Shown: positions 11,514 to 20,990 of the stretch, piece after piece
Position numbering within the stretch: the first letter of the stretch is position 1
Layout of the letters: each line of letters starts with the position of its first letter
From: Diaporthe sp. PMI_573
Taxonomy: Eukaryota > Ascomycota > Sordariomycetes > Diaporthales > Diaporthaceae
Reading direction: 5' to 3'
NCBI GenBank assembly: GCA_021399435.1
Contig: JAJTUP010000026.1
Location: 248,001 to 312,000 of the forward strand
DNA: 64,000 nt
Translations under genes and position numbers: made by a program
Notes under the pieces: model-generated
Told to the model about the DNA's origin: nothing
Database searches by the model: none
Seen by the model: the letters and a program-made list of their open reading frames with translations, nothing else

Positions 11514-12068
11514 GGCCGGAACGGTTGAAGAATGGGGTGTGTGGTTGTGATCGGGGGTGTGCACGTTAACAAAAAGTTGTGGAGGCTGAAGAATAGCGCT
11601 GCTTTTACTCGACTGCTCGGTGAGAAAGGTAAGCATCCAGGTGCAGGCTAAACAGTCTGATGACGTGCGGAACCAGTCGTGGTTTCGTACCTGATCAGTT
11701 GAGTTGGGGTGAGGTGAGTGTGCGTGGGTGGTGGGTGTGTGCCTGGCAAGGTACAGCTTCACTCAGTGTTTTGTGTGCCTCCGTTAGCGCAGACCCCTCC
11801 AACAGTCGCGACTGCCTGCCTCTGATGCAGTCAAAGGCGCTCGCTTTTCAAGCAACAGTCTACGGCGTGAACTGTGAGGTCCTATGCACTCCAAGCGCGG
11901 CATTCTGCACATGCAGCTGGTGAGCGTCTGATTGCTCTAAGGTGGGTATCATTTCTATATACACTGTACCTGCTCATATACACGGCCAGGCGTACGCACT
12001 GTAGATTGGGCATCGTCACTTCCAGGCGATTTCAAAACGACGCAGACTCCCATCGGGTCGCCCATCGA
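11514..12068. other. Promoter of the PARG gene and 3' flank of BCS1
   Basis: No coding frame is supported. Several short upstream ATGs lie on the minus strand within the PARG leader, including one at about 11636. Confidence 0.5.
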
Positions 12069-13460
12069 TCAGCTGTCTCTGTGCTGGGGCTGGCCCAGCA
12101 CCTCAGCCATGTTGATGGCTCCTTCCATGTCGTTCTTATGGAAGAGGAACAACCCCTGGATCGCCGCAGCGCTTGTGGTTTTTGCCGTCTTCTCGTCGAA
12201 CAGCCCCATATCGTCAAGCTTCTGCAAGAAACGCTCCTTACCAGTCCCATCCTGGTCGACATCCCCGTAGAAGCGCTCAAACATCTCCCCTGCCTGATAT
12301 CTGCTCGCCTCGCCCACGCGCACGATCATGTCCACTCTCCCGGGACGAATCAAGGCCGGGTCTAGCCTGTCGATGTGATTTGTTGTGAGGAAGGCAATCC
12401 TTTCCTCGCCGGCAGACAGCCCGTCGAGCGCATTCAGGAGGCCCGAGAATGTCACCGAGGACCCACTGTAGCCGTCTGACTCCCTCTGTTTCCGATTCAC
12501 AAATGCAGCATCCGCATCCTCCAGCAAGACGATCGTCCTCTGCGGCAGCTTCTGCATCATCATCGCCAGTTTGTCATCTGCCATGCCCCTCTCGCTCAGG
12601 TTGATGGTCGCAATGGCAAAGTTCAGCTCTCCGGCCAGTGCATGTATGAAGCTGGACTTGCCGCCTCCAGGTGGTCCGAAGAGCAGATAGCCCCGGCGGT
12701 ACGGTATTCCTCGTTCGGCGTACCACTCCTGCCTCGCAATGAAATCCTTGACATCCGCCACGATCCCTTCCTTGACACCCTCGTCCAGGATAACGCTACC
12801 CAGTGGCCTCTTCCGCCTCGGCTCACCAAGCTGCTCCCAGTTGAACCCGCGGACGGCGTACACCACGGTCTTACCCTCGGTCGCCCGTGCCATCATACTA
12901 TGGGCATCCCCGAAGATCTCCTCGAATACATGCCGATGCGCCCACAGCGTCGTCAGCGTCATCGTCTCATGGGGCTCACCCGTTGCCATCTCAGCCGTGG
13001 AGCTCTTGTCCCTCTGGACCATGATGTACACGCTGGGAGCGTGCCTGATGACATGCGAGCCGTATCCGGGCACTAGCGCGAAGTGCGCATGCGTCGGCGC
13101 ACCCTCGCCCCCGTTGCCCTTCCCCGGCGCAGTGGACCGTGTGGTGGTCTTGACGGAGAGTTCCCGGATGCGCGTGAGCCGGCTGGCCAGGAAGCCTGGA
13201 GTTTCGCGCGGGCGAGAGAGGTAGGCCAGGACCCATCTGTAGGACGGGTCATTTTTTGAGATCTCGACGTTGACGAGGAGCTGCCGTTTCAGCAGCCTGG
13301 CGCCCTGGATGGCACCGCGGCGACCGAGTGCTGCGGCGCTGCCGAGTGCTGCAAGGCCGAGGCCCCCAGCAAAGACGGGGGACTCGAGCACGCTGTTGAA
13401 GTTGAGGCCGTCCATGAGGGAAGACTTTGTTGGCGAGGCCGGATCCATAGGCACCTGCAT
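12069..13460 (-). CDS. BCS1: Mitochondrial chaperone BCS1 (AAA ATPase)
   Basis: Single exon of 463 residues, close to the 456 of yeast Bcs1, with ATG at 13460. The BCS1 N-terminal region (about 20-220) includes one hydrophobic, Gly/Ala-rich membrane segment at about 29-46 followed by basic residues, the internal-type import signal of this family. The AAA domain shows Walker A GPPGGGKSS at about 262-270, Walker B IVLLEDADAAF at 310-320, and the arginine-finger region RLDPALIRPGRVD. The heptameric Bcs1 in the inner mitochondrial membrane translocates folded Rieske iron-sulfur protein into complex III. Full length with all motifs intact. It lies 5.5 kb from QCR9, a structural subunit of the same complex. 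Confidence 0.92.
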   Translation of the reverse strand: MQVPMDPASPTKSSLMDGLNFNSVLESPVFAGGLGLAALGSAAALGRRGAIQGARLLKRQLLVNVEISKNDPSYRWVLAYLSRPRETPGFLASRLTRIRELSVKTTTRSTAPGKGNGGEGAPTHAHFALVPGYGSHVIRHAPSVYIMVQRDKSSTAEMATGEPHETMTLTTLWAHRHVFEEIFGDAHSMMARATEGKTVVYAVRGFNWEQLGEPRRKRPLGSVILDEGVKEGIVADVKDFIARQEWYAERGIPYRRGYLLFGPPGGGKSSFIHALAGELNFAIATINLSERGMADDKLAMMMQKLPQRTIVLLEDADAAFVNRKQRESDGYSGSSVTFSGLLNALDGLSAGEERIAFLTTNHIDRLDPALIRPGRVDMIVRVGEASRYQAGEMFERFYGDVDQDGTGKERFLQKLDDMGLFDEKTAKTTSAAAIQGLFLFHKNDMEGAINMAEVLGQPQHRDS

Positions 13461-13903
13461 CGTTGGGCTGTTGAGATATTGAGAGAGAAAAGTTCGGGTG
13501 CCGGGGGACGGTCAGGCTCCTGCAAGACGTGGTGGGGTCTTGGCTGGCTGATCAATTTCTGGGTTCTCACTTCGACCACAATTTCGCGGCCGCCGACGGT
13601 CTGCGAGCTACGCATCAACGAAGCGACGACCAGAGACGAGTAGCTCTGGAATCTTGATACGGTTTTGTGTCTTTTGTAGGACGACGATGATGCCTATTTC
13701 CACCCTTTGGCGTGGCATGGCTTCTACTGGGCCATTCCAAAATAGTACAAACATCTCACATATATTTCACATGCGCCTTATAATCCACATGCACAAGCTG
13801 CCGTCCAGGCGAATTCTATTAGACGGCAATTTTGCTGTTCTCGGTCGTTATTGGCTTGACCGAAACCATTCCCACATCCCATTCCATCCCACAAGCAAGT
13901 TCT
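13461..13903. other. BCS1 promoter and 3' flank of the mitochondrial uS11 gene
   Basis: Tandem minus-strand genes flank this 443-bp gap. No coding sequence is supported. Confidence 0.5.
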
Positions 13904-14671
13904 TTAACCCAGACGTCTGGGCTTCTTGCTTCTCGTACCACCAAACTTCAACCTCGTCGCGTCCGACACCTTGACAATCTTGTCCCTGAGCAAGCGACCC
14001 TCATTTCCCAGAATGACCTTTGTGATAGCTTCTCTGCCAGGCCCAAACCCTCTGAGCGCCACCTCAAGCGAGCTGATCTTGTTGTGCCAGCCCTGCTGTT
14101 GCAGCTTGTCGATGACATAAGCCCCAAGCTGGTACGCCGAGTCGTAGTGTTTCCGCTGGCTCTTCCGGAAGCCGAGGTTGCCACAAGACAGGGACACGAT
14201 GGCGTCGCGGTTCGGCTTCGTCACCGTGACGTGCGTGTTGTGCTTGTGGCTGTAAATGTGGAAGTGATACGGCTCACCGCCCCGCTCGTCTGGCTGATCA
14301 GCGCCGGCTGAGAGGGCATCCAGACCACCTGCTCCTGATCCGAGTATGGAAGTGTCGACGACTCGTGTGTCGTTGACGGCGCGACCCGAGGCCACCTGAG
14401 CGGCAGGCACGGGCATGACCTTGAGGAGGTCTTGCATAGTGGAAGACTTCGAGGGAGAGGTGGGCCCAGTGGCGCGTGTGGGGGTTCTTTGCAGCTTGTT
14501 CAGGTTAACGAGGAGATCGGGTCTGCCGTCGTCTTCTGCTCGCCTGCAAGACGAGGTCGAGAACGGCTGGGTCAATTGTGTCGCAGCGCATCGTGGTCCC
14601 GGCATTGATGGCTTTGACAGGCTAGTGTATAGTTTGCTCGCCAATCGGCGACCTGTCGTCGAGCGGCTCAT
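13904..14671 (-). CDS. MRPS18: Mitochondrial small-subunit ribosomal protein uS11m
   Basis: The C-terminal 120 residues are a ribosomal S11 domain: FHIYSHKHNTHVTVT, then SCGNLGFRKSQRKHYDSAY, LRGFGPGREA and a basic end SKKPRRLG. The ATG at 14671 gives 255 residues and an N-terminus rich in Arg, Ser and Thr without acidic residues (MSRSTTGRRLASK), a good mitochondrial presequence with an FSTSS-type cleavage region near residue 40. An in-frame ATG at 14935 would add 88 residues that do not look like a presequence, so I prefer 14671. The protein binds 15S/12S-type rRNA in the platform of the mitochondrial small subunit. It is divergent from TIM44, sharing a 388-bp promoter. Confidence 0.85.
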   Translation of the reverse strand: MSRSTTGRRLASKLYTSLSKPSMPGPRCAATQLTQPFSTSSCRRAEDDGRPDLLVNLNKLQRTPTRATGPTSPSKSSTMQDLLKVMPVPAAQVASGRAVNDTRVVDTSILGSGAGGLDALSAGADQPDERGGEPYHFHIYSHKHNTHVTVTKPNRDAIVSLSCGNLGFRKSQRKHYDSAYQLGAYVIDKLQQQGWHNKISSLEVALRGFGPGREAITKVILGNEGRLLRDKIVKVSDATRLKFGGTRSKKPRRLG

Positions 14672-15059
14672 CCTTAGAGTAGGGGTTGTGGGTGTCGCCG
14701 CCTTCGTCGTCGTCCAGCCGGTAGCAGGTCGCGATTTTTTCCCACTGACGTTCAGTCTGCTGCACTTTGAGATCGACGCGGGTTGGAGCTCCAGCCCCCG
14801 AGAGTTGCGGCGCCCAAAGACCCCTGTAGCCGCTAATGCGGAGAACCCCGGCTCAACTGTTTGCCTGCCATCAAGCTCCGATTCTTGCCCGCCGGAATGG
14901 TCCATTCGGTCGCTGCAAAACCTGGATTCTTGCATCACGTCCCCAAATTTCAAAAGTTTCCATCCTCTCCGCCGCTCACGACCGCCAGCGCCCCTCCTCC
15001 GTTTCTCGTCACCACCGGGACAACCCCTTATCCTATTGAGAGGCGGGCTCCTTTTTCAT
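14672..15059. promoter_or_regulatory. Bidirectional promoter, uS11m / TIM44
   Basis: A 388-bp gap between two divergent genes for mitochondrial proteins. An open frame runs through it on each strand without other coding evidence. No TATA box is evident. Co-regulation is inferred from geometry only. Confidence 0.5.
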
Positions 15060-16789
15060 ATGATGAGCTCACTTAGGACCTTCTCGAGGAATGCTCCTCC
15101 GACTTCTTTCTCACGAGCTTCGGCTCTGAATGCGTCCGCCGCTCCATATGCGAGGTCGCCAGCGAGCCGGAGATTAATATCGAGCCGCCTGGCGTCGCGC
15201 AGTCACGACACTCATGTATCATCGACAACTATCATTTCTTCGCAACTTCCGGCCTTGAGGTCCCAATTCTTGCCCGATACCATACGGTCAGCGACGCTGT
15301 CGCAGTCACAATTCCGAACCTTTTCCGCATCTCCATGCAGCCGGCAGGATGTGAAGTCCGAGACTAAGCCACGGGCAGACCCCCCAGGGAAAGAGCCACC
15401 AAAGACAGGAGAGTCTGCTACTGCGGCGGAAGAACAATCTCAAAAGCAAGAGGAACCCCAAGAGGAGTCTGGAGAGAAGAAGGCCGGAGGGGAAGGCGAG
15501 GAGGGCAAAAAAGAGGAAAAGAAGGAAGACGCACCCCCGCCCCCACCGCACGGCGACAAGACACCATGGCAGGTGTTTATGGAAACCATGCAGAGCGAGT
15601 TCAAGGCCTCCAAGGAGTGGAATGAGTCGACAAAGCAACTCGCCCAAGGCGCAACTGACTTTGTGGAGAGCGAGAACGTCCGACGAGCGCGTGAGGCTTA
15701 TGAGAAGACCACCGGTGCCGTCTCGACAACTGCTGGCAAGGTTTTGAAAAACACAGCTGGCGCAGTCGGCAAGGGTGCGGCGTGGACTTGGGACACTCCG
15801 GTGATGAAGGGTGTCCGGAAAGCAGCAAATGTCACCGGCGATGCCATTGACAAGACAACCAAGCCCATCCGGGATACGGAGGCGTACAAGAGTGTCAAGA
15901 GTGTCATTGACGACGGCAGCAGCTCGAGATACGGCGGCTGGGTGGAGAAGGAGGAGCGGAGGAAGCAGAGAGAGCTGCGCGAGCAGATGGAGAACCCCGA
16001 CGGGGCGCGAAAGGTCGAGGTTCTCGAGGAGGATCCCAAGTACGTTGGACCTGCTTCACTGCCTTTGTTCCTGAGTTGAGACGAACCTTAATTCTAATGC
16101 TTTTCACCCGCAGCGCCGGCACCAACGTCACTGTACACAAGGACGCGCAGTGGAAAGAGGCCTGGTCCAACTTCAAAGACTCGAACAAATTTGTTCAGGG
16201 CCTCTTCGGCATGAAGGATGTGTACAACGAGTCGGAGAACCCCCTCATTCTCACCGCGCGAAGTATCACAGATCGTGTGGCGGGTTTCTTCGCCGAGAAC
16301 GAGACGGCAATGGTCATCAAGAAGTTCCGCTCGATGGACCCTAATTTCCAAGTCGAGCCTTTCTTGCGCGAACTGCGCGAGTATATCCTGCCCGAGGTGC
16401 TTGACGCCTACGTCAAGGGCGATGTCGAGACGCTGAAGCTTTGGCTGTCCGAGGCGCAGTACTCTGTGTACGAGGCTCTCACAAAGCAGTACCTGCAGGC
16501 TGGGCTGAAATCAGACGGACGTATCCTCGACATCAGGCACGTTGATATCCTGAAAGCGAGGATGCTGGAGCCGGGCGAGATCCCAGTCTTCATCATCACG
16601 TGCAGGACGCAGGAGGTACACGTCTACCGAAACGCAAAGTCGAATGAATTGGCTGCGGGCATGGAAGACAAGGTTCAACTCGTCACTTACGCCATCGGCG
16701 TGACAAGGACGCCAGACGACGTCAACAACCCTGAAACAAGAGGGTGGCGTTTGATCGAGATGCAGAAGAGCGCGAGGGAGTACATCTGA
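15060..16789 (+). CDS. TIM44: Mitochondrial import inner membrane translocase subunit Tim44
   Basis: Exons 15060-16039 and 16114-16789 flank a 74-nt intron (donor GTACGT, acceptor CCCGCAG) and give 551 residues. Two ATGs in a row (15060, 15063) open the frame. The first 90 residues are basic and Ser-rich with no acidic run, a presequence ending near RTFSASP. A Lys/Glu/Pro-rich charged linker follows (about 100-170), then a helical region with KTPWQVF, and the Tim44-like/MBA1-fold domain in exon 2 (GLFGMKDVYNESENPL, then ILDIRHVDILKARML, ending AREYI). Tim44 sits on the matrix face of the TIM23 channel and recruits mtHsp70 to pull in preproteins. The linker is longer and more acidic than in yeast Tim44. 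Confidence 0.92.
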
Positions 16790-17852
16790 TCTGGCAAAAG
16801 CTCTCCTGGCTTTTCTGCTCCAGTCGAACCCTCCCAACATCATTCCCCAAACGACCTATCCATCGCGTCTATTCAGCGACAGCAACACGCCCGCAAGCGA
16901 TCAACAGCCCGATGGCTGCTTGGGGTGACTCTACCTAGCCTTGCTTCGAATGACCCGATAGCAGTCAACCGAATGTCTTACTACTGTGCTTGAAAACATG
17001 TAAATTTATACCAGCGAATCGGAAACCAGGCGGAGGGATCTGGTACCCAATCCAATGAAAGAGGCATTACGGAAGGCGCAGGCATGGAAAACACCACTCT
17101 GACGGGCCAATCTCATAGTCATGACGACGCCCAATGTATATCGATGATAACCAAAACTCAAAGGTCACATAGCCTATAGAAGCTACGAGGAATCAAGGCA
17201 CGTAATTCGTCCTTGGCTGTCGCAAATTTAGGGTCCTTGGACAGGGCTTCAATTGTCTCCGCCATAGCTTAGAAGTCAAGTATACCCGCTCACCACCAAT
17301 AAATGTCATAGACACTTGCAAAACCGTAGATTGGCAGTCCTTGATTTCCTTCATCCCCTCCTAGCAGCAACGTCTCAACTTATGTAGTCCGGCCATGGCT
17401 GATCACACTACCCGAACTTTCGAACGCTCACTCGCGTTCTCCCTCACGCCACACCAGCTGAGCGCCCCTTGGCTTGACAGGATGCCTCAGGGCTCTCACT
17501 CATCAGAAATTCCGACTTGATGGTTCCAATTTCGCTTGTGAACTGTGAAGCCGCTGGCCGCGAAGTGACTAGCCTGGTCTTCCGAGGCAAGCGTGTGATC
17601 ATCTAGACGGATAAGTGATACCTCGAGGTTCTTTTGGGACTGCAGACCCCCTCCCAAATCCGTCTCTCCCCCAGACCTTCTGCCTCGTCCACTTCGGACA
17701 GACAGTGCCTGGGATTGTCCGAGGTCGACCAGTAGTTGCCCGAGATGCAAGGCATAAGGCGATTGAGCCAAGGCAGTAGTATAGCCTTCGAAGCAATGCC
17801 AAAAGATTCAATACCTGGTGCATGAAGCCCGTTCCTCTCAGTCAGCACTTCT
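16790..17852. other. Intergenic between convergent TIM44 and PYM1
   Basis: Contains both 3' untranslated regions. No coding frame, RNA gene or repeat is supported. Confidence 0.5.
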
Positions 17853-18503
17853 TCAGGCAGGTGCCTTCTCCTCCTTCGAACCATCCTCCAGCCCCTCGCC
17901 GTCCTTCTTGATCGGCTCGCCGTCGGAGTCGAGCCCGAGCGCGGCCAGCTCCCGCACCAGCTCGTTGATCTTGATGACCTTTGCGATCTGCTCCGGGAGC
18001 AGCGCCTGCCCGCCCTCCTTCTTGTCCTGGAGCTCGCGGGCCTGCTTGAGCTTCTTCTTAAGGTTCCTGGCCTTCTTTTCGCGCTCCGCCTCCGGGTCCG
18101 GCGCGGCCTCGGCGGGACGCTCGTTCTCCTTCTTCACTCCCTCCGCCGCGGCCCCGTTCGTCTTGCCCGCATCTCCCTCGGGCGTGGCGTTCTCGTCCGC
18201 GGCCTTGGCCTTCTTCCGCGCCTCCCGCCGCTTGGCGTTCTTATTCGCGGCGGCGGAACCGGCGGCCTTGGTGTCGTCTGGGGCCGCAGCTTCTGCACCG
18301 ATCACGCCCCCCTTGGTGGCGCGATGGCGGAAGCCCTCGGCCGTTCGGTTCTTGTAGACCTCGACGTCCTCGGGGGGCCGGTAGCCCGGCTTGATCTTGA
18401 TGGCCCGGCGGGTGGAGCCATCGGCGCGGACGGACTCGGGAATGTGGCGCTCACCGGAGGACTCGTCGGTGACGATGCCGGAGTTGGTAGCGTGGGAGGG
18501 CAT
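17853..18503 (-). CDS. PYM1: PYM (partner of Y14 and Mago) homolog, exon-junction-complex disassembly factor
   Basis: Single exon, 216 residues, ATG at 18503. The N-terminal Mago-binding domain is clear: GERHIPESVRADGSTRR, then KIKPGYRPPEDVEVYKNR (about residues 17-53). The middle is Ala/Lys/Glu-rich and disordered. The C-terminus has the coiled-coil eIF2A-like segment with KKKLKQARELQ and AKVIKINELVREL. In animals PYM binds the Mago-Y14 heterodimer and the 40S subunit and strips exon junction complexes from spliced mRNA during translation. Presence of PYM fits an organism with an intron-rich genome and an exon junction complex. It is divergent from QCR9. Confidence 0.85.
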   Translation of the reverse strand: MPSHATNSGIVTDESSGERHIPESVRADGSTRRAIKIKPGYRPPEDVEVYKNRTAEGFRHRATKGGVIGAEAAAPDDTKAAGSAAANKNAKRREARKKAKAADENATPEGDAGKTNGAAAEGVKKENERPAEAAPDPEAEREKKARNLKKKLKQARELQDKKEGGQALLPEQIAKVIKINELVRELAALGLDSDGEPIKKDGEGLEDGSKEEKAPA

Positions 18504-19003
18504 GATTGGAACAATGGGCTGTAGATCCGAAAAGAACGGGATTCGTCACGAGGGCTGGGTCGAGTCGTTGTGGGAAAGCCTTGTCTGAATTACGCAGTTG
18601 AATGTGAATAAGGGAAAGCTGCCGAGGTTGAAGCTGACCTCCTGAAGAAGAAGTGAAAGTGCACTTTGCTTCGAGCCTGAGAAGAGCGATGTCGCCCGAC
18701 CTGTTTTACTTGCCAACGAAAGGCGGGACAAAAGCCTTGGTGGGGTTGTCCTTTAACCAAGGACTCGGCCGTGAGGTGAGGCTATCCGGCAGGTGGAGCC
18801 TTGTGGGGAGCTTTGGCCAATCACATGAAGGATGATTCTGGCTGGGCAAGGGAATCATCGGGATGTCGCCGCCAATTTTGATGTCCACTTCCCAGCTTCA
18901 CCTGTTCGGCTACAAGGCACCTCAGCGACGAATTGCCATTCTCACCGACCACTCGTCACGAACACACTATCGTTCAAGTCTTGCTCTGTCACATACACTC
19001 AAA
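18504..19003. promoter_or_regulatory. Bidirectional promoter, PYM1 / QCR9
   Basis: A 500-bp gap between divergent starts at 18503 and 19004. No TATA box or recognisable operator stands out. Confidence 0.45.
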
Positions 19004-19488
19004 ATGGTACGCTTTTCCCACCCCCAGGAACTCAATTAGGACCGCATCGGCTAATCGCGCAACCACAGGCCGGCCAGACCACCATCTACAAGCACGTCAT
19101 CCCCGAGCCACGACAAGGCTACCACGACACAAATGGCTAACCGAGAATTTAAAGTGTCCTCTTCCGCAGCAACTACGCCATGCTGGCTACTGTCTTCGCA
19201 GGTGCCTTCGGCTTCCAGATGTGCGCTCCCCCCCCCCCCAGCCGGACCCGACGAGTACCCGACGGCGTGATGTGCAGGAACAGAAGAAGCTGACGAGACT
19301 GGATTAGGGCCTACGATGTCTCAACGACAAAATTCTGGGACAACATGAACCGCGGAGTAAGAGAAACCCCCCATATACCTTCGCGAGTCGCGGCGCGAAT
19401 CCACGGAACCCAGGGGCTAACGAGCACGCAGCGTCAATGGAAGGACATCAAGCACAAGTACCTGGAGGGAGCTGAGGAGGAGGAGTAA
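19004..19488 (+). CDS. QCR9: Ubiquinol-cytochrome c reductase subunit 9 (Qcr9/UQCR10 family), five-exon gene
   Basis: Too fragmented to show as one frame. Exons are 19004-19006 (only the ATG), 19069-19091, 19155-19220, 19308-19356 and 19432-19488, giving 65 residues that begin MAGQTTIYN, continue LFRSNYAMLATVFAGAFGF (the single membrane helix) and then KFWDNMNRGRQWKDIKHKYL with an acidic EEEE end. This matches Qcr9 along its whole length. Introns 1, 3 and 4 are GT-AG. Intron 2 (19092-19154) must start with GC to keep the frame and the conserved IYN-x-LFR segment, and it has a CTAAC branch site 9 nt before its AG. The subunit anchors the Rieske protein and cytochrome c1 side of complex III in the inner mitochondrial membrane. 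Confidence 0.88.
19092..19154 (+). other. GC-AG intron of QCR9
   Basis: A 63-nt intron with donor GCACGT and acceptor TTTAAAG. Splicing here makes AA+T = Asn and restores the Qcr9 motif IYN-V-LFRSNYAML. The only nearby GT (19096) gives the wrong phase for every usable acceptor. Confidence 0.75.
19228..19239. repeat. C12 homopolymer in QCR9 intron 3
   Basis: Run of 12 cytosines near the donor of the third QCR9 intron; prone to sequencing error but outside coding sequence. Confidence 0.9.
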
Positions 19489-20990
19489 AAGATCCAAGCC
19501 GAGCAATGACGACAAGGGGTCGACGCGATTGGGTCCAGTTGGGGGACATTTTGGCCGAATACCAGACAGCCCCGATGAGTGTACTTGTACAGGCATAGAT
19601 GAGGGCTGTTTAGACGAAAATGACAACGAGACGAGCTTGACCGGCATCCTGCGCGCGCGGAAACGACCGTGTTCATCTTTTGGCAGGTGAATGCTCGGAA
19701 GATGTCCCGCGCACTCTGAGACATGGCCAATGACGGCTTCTATGAACTACTTCATGAGCACCAACTTGGTGCATGGGCGAAGGTTAGGGCGAGGGCGGGG
19801 ACGAGAAGAAGTGAGATCTTGATGTCATGTGAAGACGTATGCCTGTAGAGGACGGTCTTGGGCTGTTCTTGCATAGTGCATGCTGAGAGTTGAATTGGAT
19901 GAAGAAGGACGGGTTGAGAGAGTAGGTGTCCAGCAAGGCCGGAGGTGTCGTGTTTTGCAATTGACTTGCACCCAGTATTAAACAGCAATCAGTCTCTTAT
20001 TACCTGCGTGCTAGACCGGCAGTGGTAGGTTCAGGGGCTGGGATGGACGGAGCAGGCCAGTGTAGTTCATATGGTCTGCCAGATGCGGCTGCATTCACGG
20101 GCGCATCTACTTGTATAATATGGCGCGCATGGATATTACGACTCCTTACGTGACGAGCCCATTAATACACCGTGCTTGACCCTGTAGTGCCCGCTCTTGT
20201 TTTGTTCGTCAGTCAAACCATCTGGGGAAAGGCTGTCTGAACAACAGGAGCGCACGTGGGACTGAGGTACCAAAAGGACTACTGGTATGCAAGAATGCTT
20301 GCTGTCTTAGCTATCGGGTTAAGTTTGACTGAGTGGTACAAGTGCAACGCATCTGTTGTACCTAGGTACTCTGTAGTGTGTGCTGTGTACCCCTGACCCT
20401 GACCCTGACCCTGACCCTGACCCTGACCATGGCCCGGAATGTATCTTGTAGGGGGCCAGGTTTAGCAGGGTCGCACTTTAGTGGGCTAGGTGAAGCAGTG
20501 ACGCCTGTGACGGCACCCCGTCCGTCTCCCTGCAGGGCAATTGTCAGTGACACACTACGTGCACTTATCAACCGCCGCAACTCGCGAGCCTCAGTTGTGA
20601 GCCGTTTGCTTCAACAAGGTCACTAATCCAGCATTTCACAAGGCAGTACTGATCTTGTGAACTGGACTCTTGAAAGGCTCCAACTTTACACCGTTCTATT
20701 CACTCGGATAGGCGGGAATCGCATTTGTAAGTACTCCTTTCCAGGCGTTAGCTCCTCGCTGCTGCTTCCGTCAACCCCGCGCTCCGCACCACGCCGTCCT
20801 GACTTTGACCTATCCAGCTTGCCACGACCGGTCGCCCGTTGTTGAAGTGACCAGTACTACCCCAGTCGAATTAGTCTTCAACTCGCTCGACGAATTGCGC
20901 AAATTCCAACAGGCCGGCGGCCTATCTTCAAGCGACTGGCAGCAGTTGCGTCCAGGTCGCGCGGCATCGACATGAGCTGAGCTCACCAGG
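19489..20990. other. Intergenic, QCR9 3' flank and UBR1 promoter
   Basis: No gene is supported. The only structured element is the hexamer array at 20391-20428, about 560 bp before the UBR1 start. Confidence 0.5.
20391..20428. repeat. Tandem hexamer (CCCTGA)x6
   Basis: About six perfect copies of CCCTGA, one base different from the usual telomere unit CCCTAA. It is an isolated interstitial array in the UBR1 upstream region. Confidence 0.9.

Noticed and set aside
14672..14935. 88-residue N-terminal extension of uS11m
   Set aside because: The segment after the ATG at 14935 contains acidic residues and does not resemble a mitochondrial presequence, whereas the one after 14671 does.
17496..17884. 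Overlapping minus-strand frames downstream of PYM1
   Set aside because: No coding character. They lie in the PYM1 3' flank and show no splice-consistent structure.
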